Positions 18,935 through 29,179 of a DNA stretch of 55,655 nt are shown piece by piece; the stretch's first letter is position 1; each line of letters starts with the position of its first letter. The position numbers and the translations under genes were made by a program. Source of the DNA: Pallidibacillus pasinlerensis (GTDB lineage: Bacteria > Bacillota > Bacilli > Bacillales > Caldibacillaceae); assembly GCF_009996845.1 (NCBI RefSeq), contig NZ_JAACYS010000013.1, forward strand, positions 1-55,655. Reading direction: 5' to 3'. A model generated the notes under the pieces. The model was not told the DNA's origin and did not search any database. It saw only the letters and a program-made list of their open reading frames with translations.

Positions 18935-20668
18935 ATGAAAAATACAATTGATAAAAAAGATTTAATCCGCCATTTAGAAACGATCGCCATTTATATGGAA
19001 TTAAAGGGAGAAAACCCGTTTAAAATATCAGCTTTTCGAAAAGCGGCAAGAACAATTGAACTTGATGAACGAACAATTGAAGAAATTGAGGACTTTACGA
19101 AATTACCTGGGATTGGGAAAGGTACAGGGGCGATTATTGATGAATTTTTACAAACCGGGAATACAGAAGCATTAAAAACATTGAAGGAAGAAGTTCCAAA
19201 AGGGTTAATTCCGTTATTGCAAATCCCTGGCTTAGGTGGAAAAACGATTGCGCGCCTTTATCAAGAACTTAGAATTACAAATTTGGAAGAACTAAAGAAA
19301 GCGTGTGAAGAAGGGAAAGTATCCACATTAAAAGGATTCGGTAAAAAGAAAGAGGAAAAAATTTTAGCGGAAATAGAAAGTTTTGGCTCGAAGCCAGACC
19401 GTTATCCACTTGCAGATATGTTGCCAATTGTTAGTTGGGTCGAAATGCAATTAGACCAAATGGAGGCAATTGAAAAGTTTTCCCGTGCTGGCAGTGTACG
19501 AAGAGTAAGGGAAACGGTTAAAGATTTAGATTTTATTATTGCGACAAACGATGTGCAAAAGGTGAAAGAACAACTAGCACAACTTTCCAATATTAAAGAA
19601 ATTACGAATGATGGCGATACGAAAGTTTCCATTACTTTTTCCTTTGAAGTGGAAGTTTCCGCTGATTTCCGTTTAGTGTTACCAGATCAGTTTGCGACAA
19701 CGCTCCATCATTTTACCGGTTCAAAGGATCATAATGTACGGATGCGGCAAATTGCGAAAAAGCGGAATGAAAAAATAAGTGAGTACGGGGTTGAACAACT
19801 CGAAACCGGTGAAGTACTTACATTCAATACAGAAGAAGAATTTTATAAACATTTCGATTTACCATGGATTGCCCCGGAATTAAGAATTGATGGAACGGAA
19901 ATTGATCGGATTAATCAGTTAGACGAGCTCATCTCTTTAGGTGATATTCGTGGTGATTTACATATGCATACTACATGGAGCGATGGAGGAAACTCCATTG
20001 AAGAAATGATTGAAGCGTGTCGGAAAAAAGGGTATGAATACATGGCCATTACCGATCACTCACAAAATTTACGAGTGGCAAATGGTTTAACACCAGACCG
20101 TTTATTAAAACAAATCGACATCATCCGTGAATTGAATGAAAAATATGATGATATTACCATTTTAGCCGGTTCGGAAATGGATATTTTACCGGATGGCTCG
20201 TTAGACTTTAGCAACGAAGTTTTAGCAGAATTAGATTTTGTCATTGCTTCCATTCATACCGCCTTCGGACAGAGTGAAGAATTAATTATGAAGCGGTTAG
20301 AAGCTGCTTGTCGCAATCCTTATGTTAATATCATTGCCCACCCAACAGGAAGAAAAGTTGGAGTTCGTGATGGTTATAATGTAAATATTGAACAGCTTAT
20401 TCAATTGGCGAAAGAAACGGATACGATTCTCGAATTAAATGCAAATCCTAGACGCTTCGACTTACGAACTGACTTTCTTGCTCAAGCCCAAGAAGCCGGT
20501 GTGAAACTCATGATTAATACCGATAGTCACCAACATCCGACATTATCGTATATGGAACTTGGTGTAAAATATGCGAGAAAGGCATGGATTCGTAAGGACT
20601 CAGTCATAAATGCCTTACCAAAAAAACAATTTTTAACTTTGATTAAGAAGAAGCGAACAGAAGCTTAA
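18935..20668 (+). CDS. polX: DNA polymerase/3'-5' exonuclease PolX
   Basis: The 577-aa bacterial family X polymerase fills small gaps in base-excision repair. It has N-terminal helix-hairpin-helix segments (LPGIGKGTGAII, IPGLGGKT), the nucleotidyl-transferase core with GSVRR and KDLDFIIAT holding the metal aspartates, and a C-terminal PHP domain beginning DLHMHTTWSDG. The PHP domain provides 3'-5' exonuclease and AP-endonuclease activity. The ATG at 18935 follows ggcaggtga. mutS2 is 47 nt downstream, as in B. subtilis. Confidence 0.96.
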   Translation: MKNTIDKKDLIRHLETIAIYMELKGENPFKISAFRKAARTIELDERTIEEIEDFTKLPGIGKGTGAIIDEFLQTGNTEALKTLKEEVPKGLIPLLQIPGLGGKTIARLYQELRITNLEELKKACEEGKVSTLKGFGKKKEEKILAEIESFGSKPDRYPLADMLPIVSWVEMQLDQMEAIEKFSRAGSVRRVRETVKDLDFIIATNDVQKVKEQLAQLSNIKEITNDGDTKVSITFSFEVEVSADFRLVLPDQFATTLHHFTGSKDHNVRMRQIAKKRNEKISEYGVEQLETGEVLTFNTEEEFYKHFDLPWIAPELRIDGTEIDRINQLDELISLGDIRGDLHMHTTWSDGGNSIEEMIEACRKKGYEYMAITDHSQNLRVANGLTPDRLLKQIDIIRELNEKYDDITILAGSEMDILPDGSLDFSNEVLAELDFVIASIHTAFGQSEELIMKRLEAACRNPYVNIIAHPTGRKVGVRDGYNVNIEQLIQLAKETDTILELNANPRRFDLRTDFLAQAQEAGVKLMINTDSHQHPTLSYMELGVKYARKAWIRKDSVINALPKKQFLTLIKKKRTEA

Positions 20669-20715
20669 TATAAAAATGACAACAAAAATACAGCAATGAA
20701 AGGAGACTCATCTCC

Positions 20716-23076
20716 GTGAATGATAAAGCACTTGATACATTAGAATTTCATAAAATACGTGAACAATTGACTAGCTTTGCTTCCTCCAGTTTAGGTCGAG
20801 AGGTAGCAGAAAATTTAAAACCTGAAACAGACTTTAATAAAATTGTCCGCTTGCAAGAAGAAACGGATGAAGCAGCAACCGTTCTTCGCTTAAAAGGTCA
20901 TGTACCATTAGGCGGGGTATTTAATATTTTACCGCATGTGAAGCGGGCGGAAATTGGGAGTATGCTTCATCCTGATGAATTTGTTGAAATTGCCAGTACG
21001 ATTCGTGCAAGTCGTGTTTTAAAAAAATTTATATCGGAATTGCTTGAAGGAGAGGATGTAAATTTACCGATTTTACAAGAATATGGTGAAAATTTGAATC
21101 CTCCAAAGGATCTATATCGTACTATTACTAGTGCGATTAGTGAAAATGGGGATGTGTTAGATAGTGCGAGTGAAAGATTACGTTCCCTTCGTACACAAAT
21201 CTGCAGTTTAGAAGGTCGGGTACGGGAAAAATTAGAAAGTATTATTCGTTCATCTAGCGCACAAAAAATGCTTTCCGACGCGATTATTACGATTCGGAAC
21301 GACCGCTTTGTTATTCCAGTTAAACAGGAGTACCGAACTCACTTTGGTGGCATGATTCATGACCAGTCATCTTCTGGACAAACGTTATTTATTGAACCTC
21401 AATCAATTGTTCAATTAAATAATGAATTACATCAAGCAAAAATGAAAGAACAGGCAGAAATTGAGCGCATTTTAATGGAACTGTCTGCTGTAACCGCAGA
21501 GTATAGTGAGGAATTAAGTCATCTCGTTGCCATTTTACGGGAAATCGACTTTATGTTTACGAAGGCAAAGTTTGGTGCTTCGATTAAAGCGACAAAGCCG
21601 ATTATGAATAATGATGGTGTGATAAGACTTTTCCGTGCACGACACCCGTTAATTCCACGGGATGAAGTCGTGGCAAACGATATTGAAATCGGAAAAGACT
21701 TTACAACGATCGTCATTACTGGACCGAACACCGGTGGTAAAACAGTTACGTTAAAAACAGTTGGACTAATTACGTTAATGGCCCAATCTGGCTTACAAAT
21801 TCCTGCCCAAGACGGTTCAGAAGTGGCTGTTTTTGAATCAGTGTTCGCGGACATTGGTGATGAACAGTCCATTGAACAAAGTTTAAGTACGTTTTCATCC
21901 CATATGGTAAATATTGTCGATATTTTACGTCATGTCGATAATAAAAGTCTCGTCTTATTTGATGAACTTGGAGCGGGTACCGACCCACAAGAAGGGGCCG
22001 CATTGGCAATGTCCATCCTCGATGAAGTTCATAGCCGCGGAGCTCGGGTTATTGCAACAACCCACTATCCAGAATTAAAAGCATACAGCTATAACCGGGA
22101 TGGGGTAACAAATGCGAGTGTGGAGTTTGATGTTGAAACATTAAGCCCAACATACCGTTTATTAATCGGTGTACCAGGACGAAGTAACGCCTTCGAGATT
22201 TCGAAACGACTCGGTTTACCGGATGATATTATTGAAAATGCAAGAACCCATATTCATGCTGAGTCTAATAAAGTTGATAATATGATTGCGTCGTTAGAAA
22301 GAAGTACTCGTCTGGCAGAAAAAGAAGAGGAAGAAGCAAAAGAAATCTTGAAAGACGCGGAAAAACTGCATAAAGATTTACAAAAAGCAATGATCGAGTT
22401 TTACAATAAAAAAGATGAATTGTATGAAAAAGCTCGTCAAGAAGCAAAAAATATTGTCAAAAATGCAGAACGAGAAGCGGAAGAAATTATTCGCGACTTA
22501 CGAAAAATGCAGTTTGAAAAGGGTGCACAAATAAAGGAACATGAACTAATTGAAGCACGGAAACGTCTTGAAGGTGTCGTTCCTGAAGCAAAAGAAGGCC
22601 AGCATCCTGAAGTGAAGAAAAAAGAGAAATATAATTTCCAACCGGGTGATGAAGTAAAAGTTATATCCTTTGATCAAAAAGGTCATTTAATTGAACGAGT
22701 TTCGGAAACAGAGTGGCAAGTTCAAATTGGAGTTTTAAAAATGAAAGTGGAAGAAGAGGATTTACAATTAATTAAGAGTAAACCACAACAAGAAACAAGA
22801 CATATTGTATCAATTAAAGGTAAAGATTACCATGTCGGGTTGGAACTCGATTTACGTGGGGAACGTTATGAAGATGCCTTAGTTCGTCTTGAAAAATATA
22901 TTGATGATGCGTTACTTGCTGGCTATCCACGAGTCTCCATTATCCACGGAAAAGGAACTGGGGCTTTACGGACTGGTGTACAAAATTATTTGAAGAAACA
23001 TCGGCAAGTGAAATCTTTCCAATATGGAAGCGCCAATGAAGGCGGAACTGGTGTCACAATCGTTGAGTTGAAATAG
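20716..23076 (+). CDS. mutS2: MutS2 ATPase/endonuclease
   Basis: The 786-aa MutS2 has a MutS core and clamp (1-320), the ATPase domain with Walker A GPNTGGKT near residue 335 and Walker [14 protein letters not shown], a long Lys/Glu-rich coiled-coil (about 515-620), and a C-terminal Smr nuclease domain with [12 protein letters not shown] and [11 protein letters not shown]. The family suppresses homologous recombination and, in B. subtilis, rescues collided ribosomes; it lacks the mismatch-recognition domain of MutS1. The GTG start follows aaaggagac. Confidence 0.96.
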   Translation: MNDKALDTLEFHKIREQLTSFASSSLGREVAENLKPETDFNKIVRLQEETDEAATVLRLKGHVPLGGVFNILPHVKRAEIGSMLHPDEFVEIASTIRASRVLKKFISELLEGEDVNLPILQEYGENLNPPKDLYRTITSAISENGDVLDSASERLRSLRTQICSLEGRVREKLESIIRSSSAQKMLSDAIITIRNDRFVIPVKQEYRTHFGGMIHDQSSSGQTLFIEPQSIVQLNNELHQAKMKEQAEIERILMELSAVTAEYSEELSHLVAILREIDFMFTKAKFGASIKATKPIMNNDGVIRLFRARHPLIPRDEVVANDIEIGKDFTTIVITGPNTGGKTVTLKTVGLITLMAQSGLQIPAQDGSEVAVFESVFADIGDEQSIEQSLSTFSSHMVNIVDILRHVDNKSLVLFDELGAGTDPQEGAALAMSILDEVHSRGARVIATTHYPELKAYSYNRDGVTNASVEFDVETLSPTYRLLIGVPGRSNAFEISKRLGLPDDIIENARTHIHAESNKVDNMIASLERSTRLAEKEEEEAKEILKDAEKLHKDLQKAMIEFYNKKDELYEKARQEAKNIVKNAEREAEEIIRDLRKMQFEKGAQIKEHELIEARKRLEGVVPEAKEGQHPEVKKKEKYNFQPGDEVKVISFDQKGHLIERVSETEWQVQIGVLKMKVEEEDLQLIKSKPQQETRHIVSIKGKDYHVGLELDLRGERYEDALVRLEKYIDDALLAGYPRVSIIHGKGTGALRTGVQNYLKKHRQVKSFQYGSANEGGTGVTIVELK

Positions 23077-23107
23077 TTGAATTCCAAATAATAAAGAGGG
23101 ATCATAA

Positions 23108-23515
23108 ATGGAACAATTTTGGGAAAGTGAACTTGTGAATCATGCAGCCAATTATGGTGTTGCTATTCTTTGTACACTTGTTTTTCTAGCAATTTTTGAA
23201 CTTGTGACGAAATATAATAATTGGGAAGAAATAAAAAATGGAAATATGGCCGTTGCAATGGCAACTGGTGGGAAAATTTTCGGGATTTTAAACATTTTTC
23301 GTTATTCAATTTTGCATAACGACTCATTATTTGTCATGATCGGTTGGGGCATTTTCGGCTTTTTCCTTTTACTTATTGCCTATTTCATTTTTGAATTTTT
23401 AACGCCGAAATTTAATGTTGATGAAGAAATCGGTAAAGGTAATCGTGCCGTTGGTTTTATTTCAATGGTGATTTCCGTTGGCCTATCTTATGTAATCGGA
23501 GCTGGCATTATGTAA
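23108..23515 (+). CDS. yshE: DUF350 membrane protein (YshE-like)
   Basis: A 135-aa protein with four predicted membrane helices, the last ending VGLSYVIGAGIM. DUF350 proteins are membrane proteins of unknown function. It lies 31 nt after mutS2 with its own SD, as yshE does in B. subtilis, so it probably belongs to the same transcript. No catalytic motif is visible. Confidence 0.85.
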   Translation: MEQFWESELVNHAANYGVAILCTLVFLAIFELVTKYNNWEEIKNGNMAVAMATGGKIFGILNIFRYSILHNDSLFVMIGWGIFGFFLLLIAYFIFEFLTPKFNVDEEIGKGNRAVGFISMVISVGLSYVIGAGIM

Positions 23516-23525
23516 GATATGCAAA

Positions 23526-23621
23526 ATGGAGGAGAGGAAACTGGATAAATTAGGAAAAGTTTTAATTGCTGTTTGTATTTTATTTTTCCTATGTGGTTGT
23601 GTATATTTATTTTTAAATTAA
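23526..23621 (+). CDS. Small single-pass membrane peptide
   Basis: A frame of up to 31 codons runs from the ATG at 23526, starting 10 nt after yshE. It encodes a short charged head (LDKLGKV) and a hydrophobic helix with two cysteines (FFLCGCVYLFLN). The only good SD, GGAGGAG (23528-23534), lies inside the frame, so translation may instead begin at CTG 23541, giving a 26-aa peptide starting DKLGK. Its place at the end of mutS2-yshE and the clean hydrophobic helix suggest a real small membrane protein, but there is no family I can name. Confidence 0.45.
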   Translation: MEERKLDKLGKVLIAVCILFFLCGCVYLFLN

Positions 23622-23642
23622 TATAGCCAAAAAATAGTTCGA

Positions 23643-23688
23643 AAGTACTCCCTACTTGTGATTGCTAAGTAGGGAGTATTGTTTTTAT
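23643..23688 (+). terminator. mutS2-yshE terminator
   Basis: AGTACTCCCTACTT pairs with AAGTAGGGAGTATT across a 9-nt loop, followed by GTTTTT. Confidence 0.9.
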
Positions 23689-23799
23689 TTTAAATTTACA
23701 GATTTTTAGGAATTAAATGATTGTAAACGTTGCCAAAATTAGCTAATATACAATATGAGAACAAGTTGAATGTTCGAACAGTTAAAGGGGAGGGGAAAT

Positions 23800-25503
23800 A
23801 TGGAGAACAAACCATGGTTACAGCATTATCCGGATGCTATACCAAAAACAATTGAGATTGAAGAAAAATCATTGCAACAATTTCTTGTCGAAACTGCGAA
23901 AAAATATCCGACGAAAGTTGCGCTTCATTTTAATGGGAAAGAAATGACGTATCAAGAGGTGTATGAATCCGCCTTAAAGTTCGCGAATTATTTGAAAAGT
24001 ATTGGTATTCAAAAAGGCGATCGGGTTGCAATTATGCTTCCGAATACACCGCAATCATTTATTAGTTTTTTTGGGGTATTGTTAGCTGGGGGAATTATTG
24101 TTCAAACAAATCCGATGTATACGGAAAGAGAAGTTGCATATCAAATGAAAGATTCAGGGGCAAAGGCAATTATCGCTTTGGATATTTTATATCCGAGAAT
24201 AACAAAAGTCCAAAATGAGACAGACTTAGAACATATTATTATTACTGCAATTAAAGATTATTTACCATTTCCGAAAAACTTAATTTATCCATTTATTCAA
24301 AAAAAACAATACGGATTTTCTGTAAAAGTGGAACATGGTGGAAACATTCATTTATTTACAGAAATTATGAAGGCCCCACCTTTAGAAGATCCTATTTTAG
24401 ATGTGAATTTTGATGAAGACTTGGCAATTTTACAATATACAGGTGGGACAACCGGATTTCCAAAAGGGGTTATGTTAACACATAAAAACTTAGTTGCCAA
24501 TGCGAAAATGTGTGAAACTTGGTTGTATAAATGTGAAGAAGGTAAAGAAGTTGTCCTCGGTGCGTTACCGTTTTTCCACGTGTATGGTATGACGACGGTA
24601 TTAATTTTATCCGTTTTACAAGGATCAAAAGTTGTGCTAATTCCGAAACCAGAACCGGAAGTATTGTTAAAAGCGATTCAAAGTCAAAAAGTAACGATGT
24701 TTCCAGGTGCACCTACGATGTATATTGGCTTATTAAATCATCCTGATTTACAAAAATATGATTTATCATCCATTGATTCATGTATTAGTGGTTCTGCAAC
24801 TTTACCTGTTGAAGTTCAAGAACAATTTGAAAACTTGACCGGTGGCAAACTTGTAGAAGGTTACGGTTTAACAGAAGCTTCACCAGTAACCCATGCAAAC
24901 TTATTATGGGATGGCGAACGGATTAAAGGAAGTATCGGTATTCCTTGGCCAAATACGTTAGCTGAAATTCGTGATTTAGAAACGGATGAACCACTACCAC
25001 CTGGTGAAGTAGGAGAATTAGTCGTAAAAGGGCCACAAGTGATGAAAGGGTATTGGAACAGACCAGAAGATACAGAAGAAACCCTTCGTGACGGCTGGCT
25101 TTATACAGGCGACTTAGGTTATATGGATGAGAAGGGGTACTTCTACATTGTTGATCGTAAAAAAGATATGATTATCGCTAGTGGCTTTAATATTTATCCA
25201 CGAGAAATTGAAGAAGTTTTATATGAACATCCTGCGGTACAAGAAGCAGTGGTTGCGGGAATCCCTGATCCGTACCGGGGTGAAACAGTAAAAGCGTATA
25301 TCGTTTTAAAAGAAGACCACTCAGTAACGGAAAAAGAGATGGACAAATTTGCCAGAAAACATTTGGCTGCCTATAAAGTACCAAGATTATATGAATTCCG
25401 TGATGAGTTACCGAAGACAACGGTAGGAAAAATTTTACGTCGTCAATTAGTTGAGGAAGAACGCAAAAAGTTGGAGCAACAAACAGATGAGAAACAAGCG
25501 TAA
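23800..25503 (+). CDS. lcfA: Long-chain fatty-acid-CoA ligase
   Basis: The 567-aa ANL-superfamily enzyme activates long-chain fatty acids with ATP and CoA, the entry step of beta-oxidation. Motifs seen: the AMP-binding P-loop YTGGTTGFPKGVMLTH, the GYGLTEASPVTH region, YTGDLGYMDEKGYF, DRKKDMIIASGFN and the catalytic lysine in TTVGKILRR. The ATG at 23800 fits the SD aggggagggg; an in-frame ATG at 23770 is less likely. It precedes fadR-fadB-etfBA, the B. subtilis order of the FadR regulon. No FadR box is visible upstream of this gene. Confidence 0.95.
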   Translation: MENKPWLQHYPDAIPKTIEIEEKSLQQFLVETAKKYPTKVALHFNGKEMTYQEVYESALKFANYLKSIGIQKGDRVAIMLPNTPQSFISFFGVLLAGGIIVQTNPMYTEREVAYQMKDSGAKAIIALDILYPRITKVQNETDLEHIIITAIKDYLPFPKNLIYPFIQKKQYGFSVKVEHGGNIHLFTEIMKAPPLEDPILDVNFDEDLAILQYTGGTTGFPKGVMLTHKNLVANAKMCETWLYKCEEGKEVVLGALPFFHVYGMTTVLILSVLQGSKVVLIPKPEPEVLLKAIQSQKVTMFPGAPTMYIGLLNHPDLQKYDLSSIDSCISGSATLPVEVQEQFENLTGGKLVEGYGLTEASPVTHANLLWDGERIKGSIGIPWPNTLAEIRDLETDEPLPPGEVGELVVKGPQVMKGYWNRPEDTEETLRDGWLYTGDLGYMDEKGYFYIVDRKKDMIIASGFNIYPREIEEVLYEHPAVQEAVVAGIPDPYRGETVKAYIVLKEDHSVTEKEMDKFARKHLAAYKVPRLYEFRDELPKTTVGKILRRQLVEEERKKLEQQTDEKQA

Positions 25504-25585
25504 TGCTATAGAGAGAAAATTATATATTGCTAGATTTCTAGCCACTTTTTCTGAAAATATAGGACAAGCAGCGAGTAGATGGTAT

Positions 25586-25614
25586 TTGACAAAAGTTTCC
25601 AGGTCTTTTATTAT
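25586..25614 (+). promoter_or_regulatory. Sigma-A promoter of fadR
   Basis: TTGACA (25586-25591), 17-bp spacer, TATTAT (25609-25614), immediately upstream of the FadR operator. Confidence 0.65.
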
Positions 25615-25620
25615 AAGAAT

Positions 25621-25640
25621 ATGAATGACTATTCATTCAT
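25621..25640 (+). promoter_or_regulatory. FadR operator upstream of fadR
   Basis: ATGAATGA-CTAT-TCATTCAT is a perfect 8-4-8 inverted repeat and fits the known Bacillus FadR consensus TGAATGAMTANTCATTCA. It overlaps the expected transcription start, so FadR would repress its own gene and those behind it until long-chain acyl-CoA binds. Confidence 0.9.
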
Positions 25641-25682
25641 GTCCTACTAACAAGAAAAGACAAAATGAAATCGAAGGTGAAG

Positions 25683-26273
25683 ATGTTGAAAAATAACCAA
25701 AAAACAAAGTATAAACAAATTATCGACGCTGCCGTCATTACAATTGCAGAAAACGGTTACCACCAATGTCAAGTTTCAAAAATTGCTAGGCAAGCTGGGG
25801 TAGCTGACGGAACAATTTACTTATATTTCAAAAATAAAGAAGATATACTAATATCTTTATTTAGAGAAAAAATGCAACATTTTATTCAAAGATTATCTGA
25901 AATTATAGCAGGAAAAAACACAGCGACAGAGAAATTATTATTATTAGTGGAAAATCATTTTCGTATATTATCCGAAAATCATGCATTAGCCATTGTAACA
26001 CAACTTGAACTTCGTCAAACAAATAAAGAACTTCGTCTGAAAATAAATGACATTTTAAAAGGGTATTTGAAACTAATTGACGATATACTTATTGAAGGAA
26101 TTGAAAATGGTGAATTTGATGCAAAATTAGACATACGTCTAGCTAGACAAATGATTTTTGGAACAATTGATGAAACAGCAACGTCCTGGGTAATGACCGA
26201 TCATAAATTTGACCTAGTCAGCTTAGCACCTAAAATTCATCAACTTCTAATCCATGGATGCGGGAATAACTAA
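25683..26273 (+). CDS. fadR: TetR-family fatty-acid degradation regulator FadR
   Basis: The 196-aa TetR protein has an N-terminal HTH with the near-invariant HQCQVSKIARQAGVADGTIYLYFKNKEDIL type recognition region and a C-terminal acyl-CoA-binding domain (TQLELRQTNKELR, ARQMIFGTIDE). It represses beta-oxidation genes when no long-chain acyl-CoA is present. The perfect operator 43 nt upstream implies autoregulation. The start at ATG 25683 follows gaaggtgaag. It sits between lcfA and fadB. Confidence 0.93.
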   Translation: MLKNNQKTKYKQIIDAAVITIAENGYHQCQVSKIARQAGVADGTIYLYFKNKEDILISLFREKMQHFIQRLSEIIAGKNTATEKLLLLVENHFRILSENHALAIVTQLELRQTNKELRLKINDILKGYLKLIDDILIEGIENGEFDAKLDIRLARQMIFGTIDETATSWVMTDHKFDLVSLAPKIHQLLIHGCGNN

Positions 26274-26496
26274 TGATTTCTGATTATTCGAGATTTAGTT
26301 GTTATTGGGAATTTTTAAGTAATAATATAGTGAACTAACATTTTCGTTGATGTATTGTTTTTACACGTTATACAAATTATTTGGAAAAAATTCATTAGGT
26401 CAACAAAGGGTCAATTATGTTATAGAAACAGAGTTTTCTCTGTCTTCTAATAGATTTTTAGCAAATGTATGAAGCAGATGTGAAAGGAGGATGGAA

Positions 26497-27270
26497 ATGG
26501 AGTTTTTAAAGCAAGAAGTTGTAAATAAGACAGCTGTAGTGACAATTAACCGCCCTCCTGCAAACGCTTTAGCAGGTGCTGTCATTACAGAATTGGATCA
26601 AATTTTACATGATTTAGAAACAAATAATGACATTCGTGTCATTGTGTTAAAAGGGGAAGGTCGATTTTTTTCTGCCGGTGCTGATATAAAAGAGTTTACA
26701 AGCATTGATTCTGGCGAAAAAGCGATTGAATTGGCTACAAACGGACAAAAACTGATGGACCGCATCGAAAACTTCCCAAAACCAATCATTGCATCCATTC
26801 ATGGTGCTGCATTAGGTGGTGGCTTAGAGCTAGCAATGAGTTGCCATATTCGCATTGTAAGTGAAAATGCGAAACTTGGTTTACCAGAGTTATCGCTCGG
26901 TATTATTCCAGGGTTTGCAGGAACACAAAGATTACCGAAATATGTTGGAACTGCGAAGGCGGCGGAAATGATGTTAACCGCTGAACCGATTTCTGGTGTG
27001 GACGCTGTGAAGTTTGGTCTTGCAAATGTGGCTGTACCTGAAGAAGATTTATACGAAGAAACTATGAAACTAGCAAAGAAAATTGAAACGAAAAGTCCTG
27101 CTTCGATTAAAGCCGTGTTAAATCTATTAACCTATGCAAAAACTGAACAATTTTCACAAGGGGTAGAAGCTGAAGCAAAAGCCTTTGGCGAAGTCTTTCT
27201 AACGGAAGATGCGAAAGAAGGGGTTAGCGCCTTCCTAGAAAAAAGACAACCAAATTTCACGGGAAACTAA
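26497..27270 (+). CDS. fadB: Enoyl-CoA hydratase
   Basis: A 257-aa crotonase-fold enzyme that hydrates trans-2-enoyl-CoA in beta-oxidation. Seen are the oxyanion-hole segments FSAGADIKEF and GAALGGGLELAMSC, and the catalytic glutamates around LPELSLGIIPG with AGTQRLPK. The ATG at 26497 is chosen, since the SD AAAGGAGG abuts the ATG at 26491. It is 60 nt upstream of etfB; the 220-nt gap after fadR shows no extra FadR box. Confidence 0.94.
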   Translation: MEFLKQEVVNKTAVVTINRPPANALAGAVITELDQILHDLETNNDIRVIVLKGEGRFFSAGADIKEFTSIDSGEKAIELATNGQKLMDRIENFPKPIIASIHGAALGGGLELAMSCHIRIVSENAKLGLPELSLGIIPGFAGTQRLPKYVGTAKAAEMMLTAEPISGVDAVKFGLANVAVPEEDLYEETMKLAKKIETKSPASIKAVLNLLTYAKTEQFSQGVEAEAKAFGEVFLTEDAKEGVSAFLEKRQPNFTGN

Positions 27271-27330
27271 AATTGGGTAATTAGTAATTGTCACTATAAA
27301 TTCCAACAAACAATGTAAGGGGGATGTTTG

Positions 27331-28104
27331 ATGAACATTTACGTATTATTGAAAAGAACATTTGACACTGAAGAAAGAATTACAATCTCTGGCGGCCGCA
27401 TTAATGAAGACGGTGCAGAATTCATTATTAACCCGTATGACGAATACGCCGTAGAAGAAGCGATTCAAGTTCGTGACGAGCATGGAGGAGAAGTGACTGT
27501 TGTAACAGTTGGTGGCGAAGATGCTGAAAAACAACTTCGTACAGCTCTAGCGATGGGTGCTGATAAAGCTGTTTTAATTAATATAGAAGATGACTTAGAT
27601 GTTACGGATCAATATACAACAGCAAAAATTATTGCTACATATCTAGGGGATAAAGAACCAGATTTAATTTTAGCTGGAAACGTAGCAATCGATAACGGAA
27701 CTGGTCAAGTTGGCCCACGTGTTGCTGACTTACTTGGTATTCCATATATCACAACAATTACAGATTTAAAAATTGATGGCGATAAAGTAACGGTTGTAAA
27801 AGATGTGGAAGGTGACGAGGAAACAATTGAAACAACGTTACCACTACTCGTTACAGCTCAACAAGGTTTAAATGAACCAAGATATCCGTCTCTACCAGGA
27901 ATTATGAAAGCGAAAAAGAAACCTCTAGATGAGTTAGAATTAGACGATCTAGATTTAGATGAAGATGATGTGGAAGCAAAAACAAAAACAATCGAAGTGT
28001 TCTTACCACCAGCAAAATCTGCAGGAAAAGTTTTAGAAGGCGAATTAGACGATCAAGTAAAAGAATTAGTGTCACTACTTCATAATGAAGCAAAAGTAAT
28101 CTAA
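27331..28104 (+). CDS. etfB: Electron transfer flavoprotein beta subunit
   Basis: A 257-aa EtfB that binds AMP and, with EtfA, passes electrons from acyl-CoA dehydrogenases to the respiratory chain. It starts MNIYVLLKRTFDTEE and has the GADKAVLI and LAGNVAIDNGTGQVGPRVADLLG signature. The C-terminal part has an acidic stretch (about 203-215, ELDDLDLDEDD), somewhat richer in Asp than usual. A single-base-shifted TTG precedes the chosen ATG; the SD is aaggggga. It overlaps no gene and is 34 nt upstream of etfA. Confidence 0.95.
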   Translation: MNIYVLLKRTFDTEERITISGGRINEDGAEFIINPYDEYAVEEAIQVRDEHGGEVTVVTVGGEDAEKQLRTALAMGADKAVLINIEDDLDVTDQYTTAKIIATYLGDKEPDLILAGNVAIDNGTGQVGPRVADLLGIPYITTITDLKIDGDKVTVVKDVEGDEETIETTLPLLVTAQQGLNEPRYPSLPGIMKAKKKPLDELELDDLDLDEDDVEAKTKTIEVFLPPAKSAGKVLEGELDDQVKELVSLLHNEAKVI

Positions 28105-28138
28105 ACTTTAATACGTTTACGAACAGGAGGGTTTATGA

Positions 28139-29116
28139 ATGGGTAGAAAAGTATTAGTTTTAGCAGAATTAAAAGATAATAAATTACGTAATGTTTCCTT
28201 TGAAGCAATTGCAGCGGCAAAAACAATTGCTGAAGGTGGCGAAGTTGTCAGTTTATTATTAGGTGAATCGGTAGAATCATTAGCAAACGAATTAGTACAA
28301 TATGGTGCAGACCGTGTTGTTGTCGTTGAAGATGAAAAGTTAGCGCAATATAGTTCAGACGGCTTTTCCCAAGCAGTGCTTGCAGTAGTGGAGGAAGAAG
28401 ATCCTGAGGCGATTGTCTTTGGTCATACAGCCCTAGGAAAAGATTTATCACCTAAAGTTGCAAGTAAATTAGATGCAGGGTTAGTTTCTGACGTTGTTGA
28501 TGTTGAAGTAACAGGTGGAAACGTTGTTTTCACACGTCCAATTTATTCAGGTAAAGCGTTTGAAAAGAAAATTGTAACAGACGGATTAATTTTCGTAACG
28601 GTACGTCCAAACAACATACCTGCACTAGAAAAAGATGAGTCCCGCACTGGTGATGTTTCTAAAGTTGATGTTGAAATTAAAGACTTACGTACAATCATTA
28701 AAGAAGTTGTTAAGAAAACAAGTGAAGGTGTTGACTTATCTGAAGCAAAAGTTGTTGTTGCCGGTGGACGTGGCTTAAAGAGTGCTGAAGGATTCAAGTT
28801 GCTTGATGAGTTAGCGGAAGTGTTAGGAGGAGCCGTTGGTGCTTCCCGTGGTGCGTGTGATGCGGGATATTGCGATTATTCCTTACAAATTGGTCAAACT
28901 GGTAAAGTTGTAACACCTGACCTTTATATTGCAGTTGGAATTTCTGGTGCAATCCAACACTTAGCAGGTATGTCTAACTCAAAAGTAATCGTGGCAATTA
29001 ACAAAGATCCAGAAGCAAATATTTTCAAGATTGCAGACTACGGAATTGTAGGCGACCTATTCGAAGTCGTTCCGAAATTAACTGAAGAGTTGAAAAAGTT
29101 AAAAGTGAATGCGTAA
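28139..29116 (+). CDS. etfA: Electron transfer flavoprotein alpha subunit
   Basis: The 325-aa EtfA holds the FAD. The N-terminal domain starts MGRKVLVLAELKD, and the C-terminal FAD domain has GRGLKSAEGF, GGAVGASRGACDAGY, QIGQTGKVVTPDLYIAVGIS and a final NKDPEANIF motif. Together with EtfB it accepts electrons from fatty-acyl-CoA oxidation. The SD aggaggg precedes the start. It ends the fad-etf cluster; a terminator follows at 29126. Confidence 0.96.
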   Translation: MGRKVLVLAELKDNKLRNVSFEAIAAAKTIAEGGEVVSLLLGESVESLANELVQYGADRVVVVEDEKLAQYSSDGFSQAVLAVVEEEDPEAIVFGHTALGKDLSPKVASKLDAGLVSDVVDVEVTGGNVVFTRPIYSGKAFEKKIVTDGLIFVTVRPNNIPALEKDESRTGDVSKVDVEIKDLRTIIKEVVKKTSEGVDLSEAKVVVAGGRGLKSAEGFKLLDELAEVLGGAVGASRGACDAGYCDYSLQIGQTGKVVTPDLYIAVGISGAIQHLAGMSNSKVIVAINKDPEANIFKIADYGIVGDLFEVVPKLTEELKKLKVNA

Positions 29117-29125
29117 TTTTAAATG

Positions 29126-29165
29126 AAGGGGCTGTTCTTAAAAAACGGTCCCTTTTACTTTTTTG
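29126..29165 (+). terminator. fadR-fadB-etfBA terminator
   Basis: AAGGGGCTGTT pairs with AACGGTCCCTT, allowing wobble and one mismatch, followed by a T-rich tract. Confidence 0.7.
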
Positions 29166-29179
29166 GTAAACTATAGTTA

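Noticed and set aside
23721-23749. Promoter TTGTAA-17-TAATAT for lcfA
   Set aside because: Plausible but too weak in AT-rich DNA to list as a feature; no FadR box supports it.
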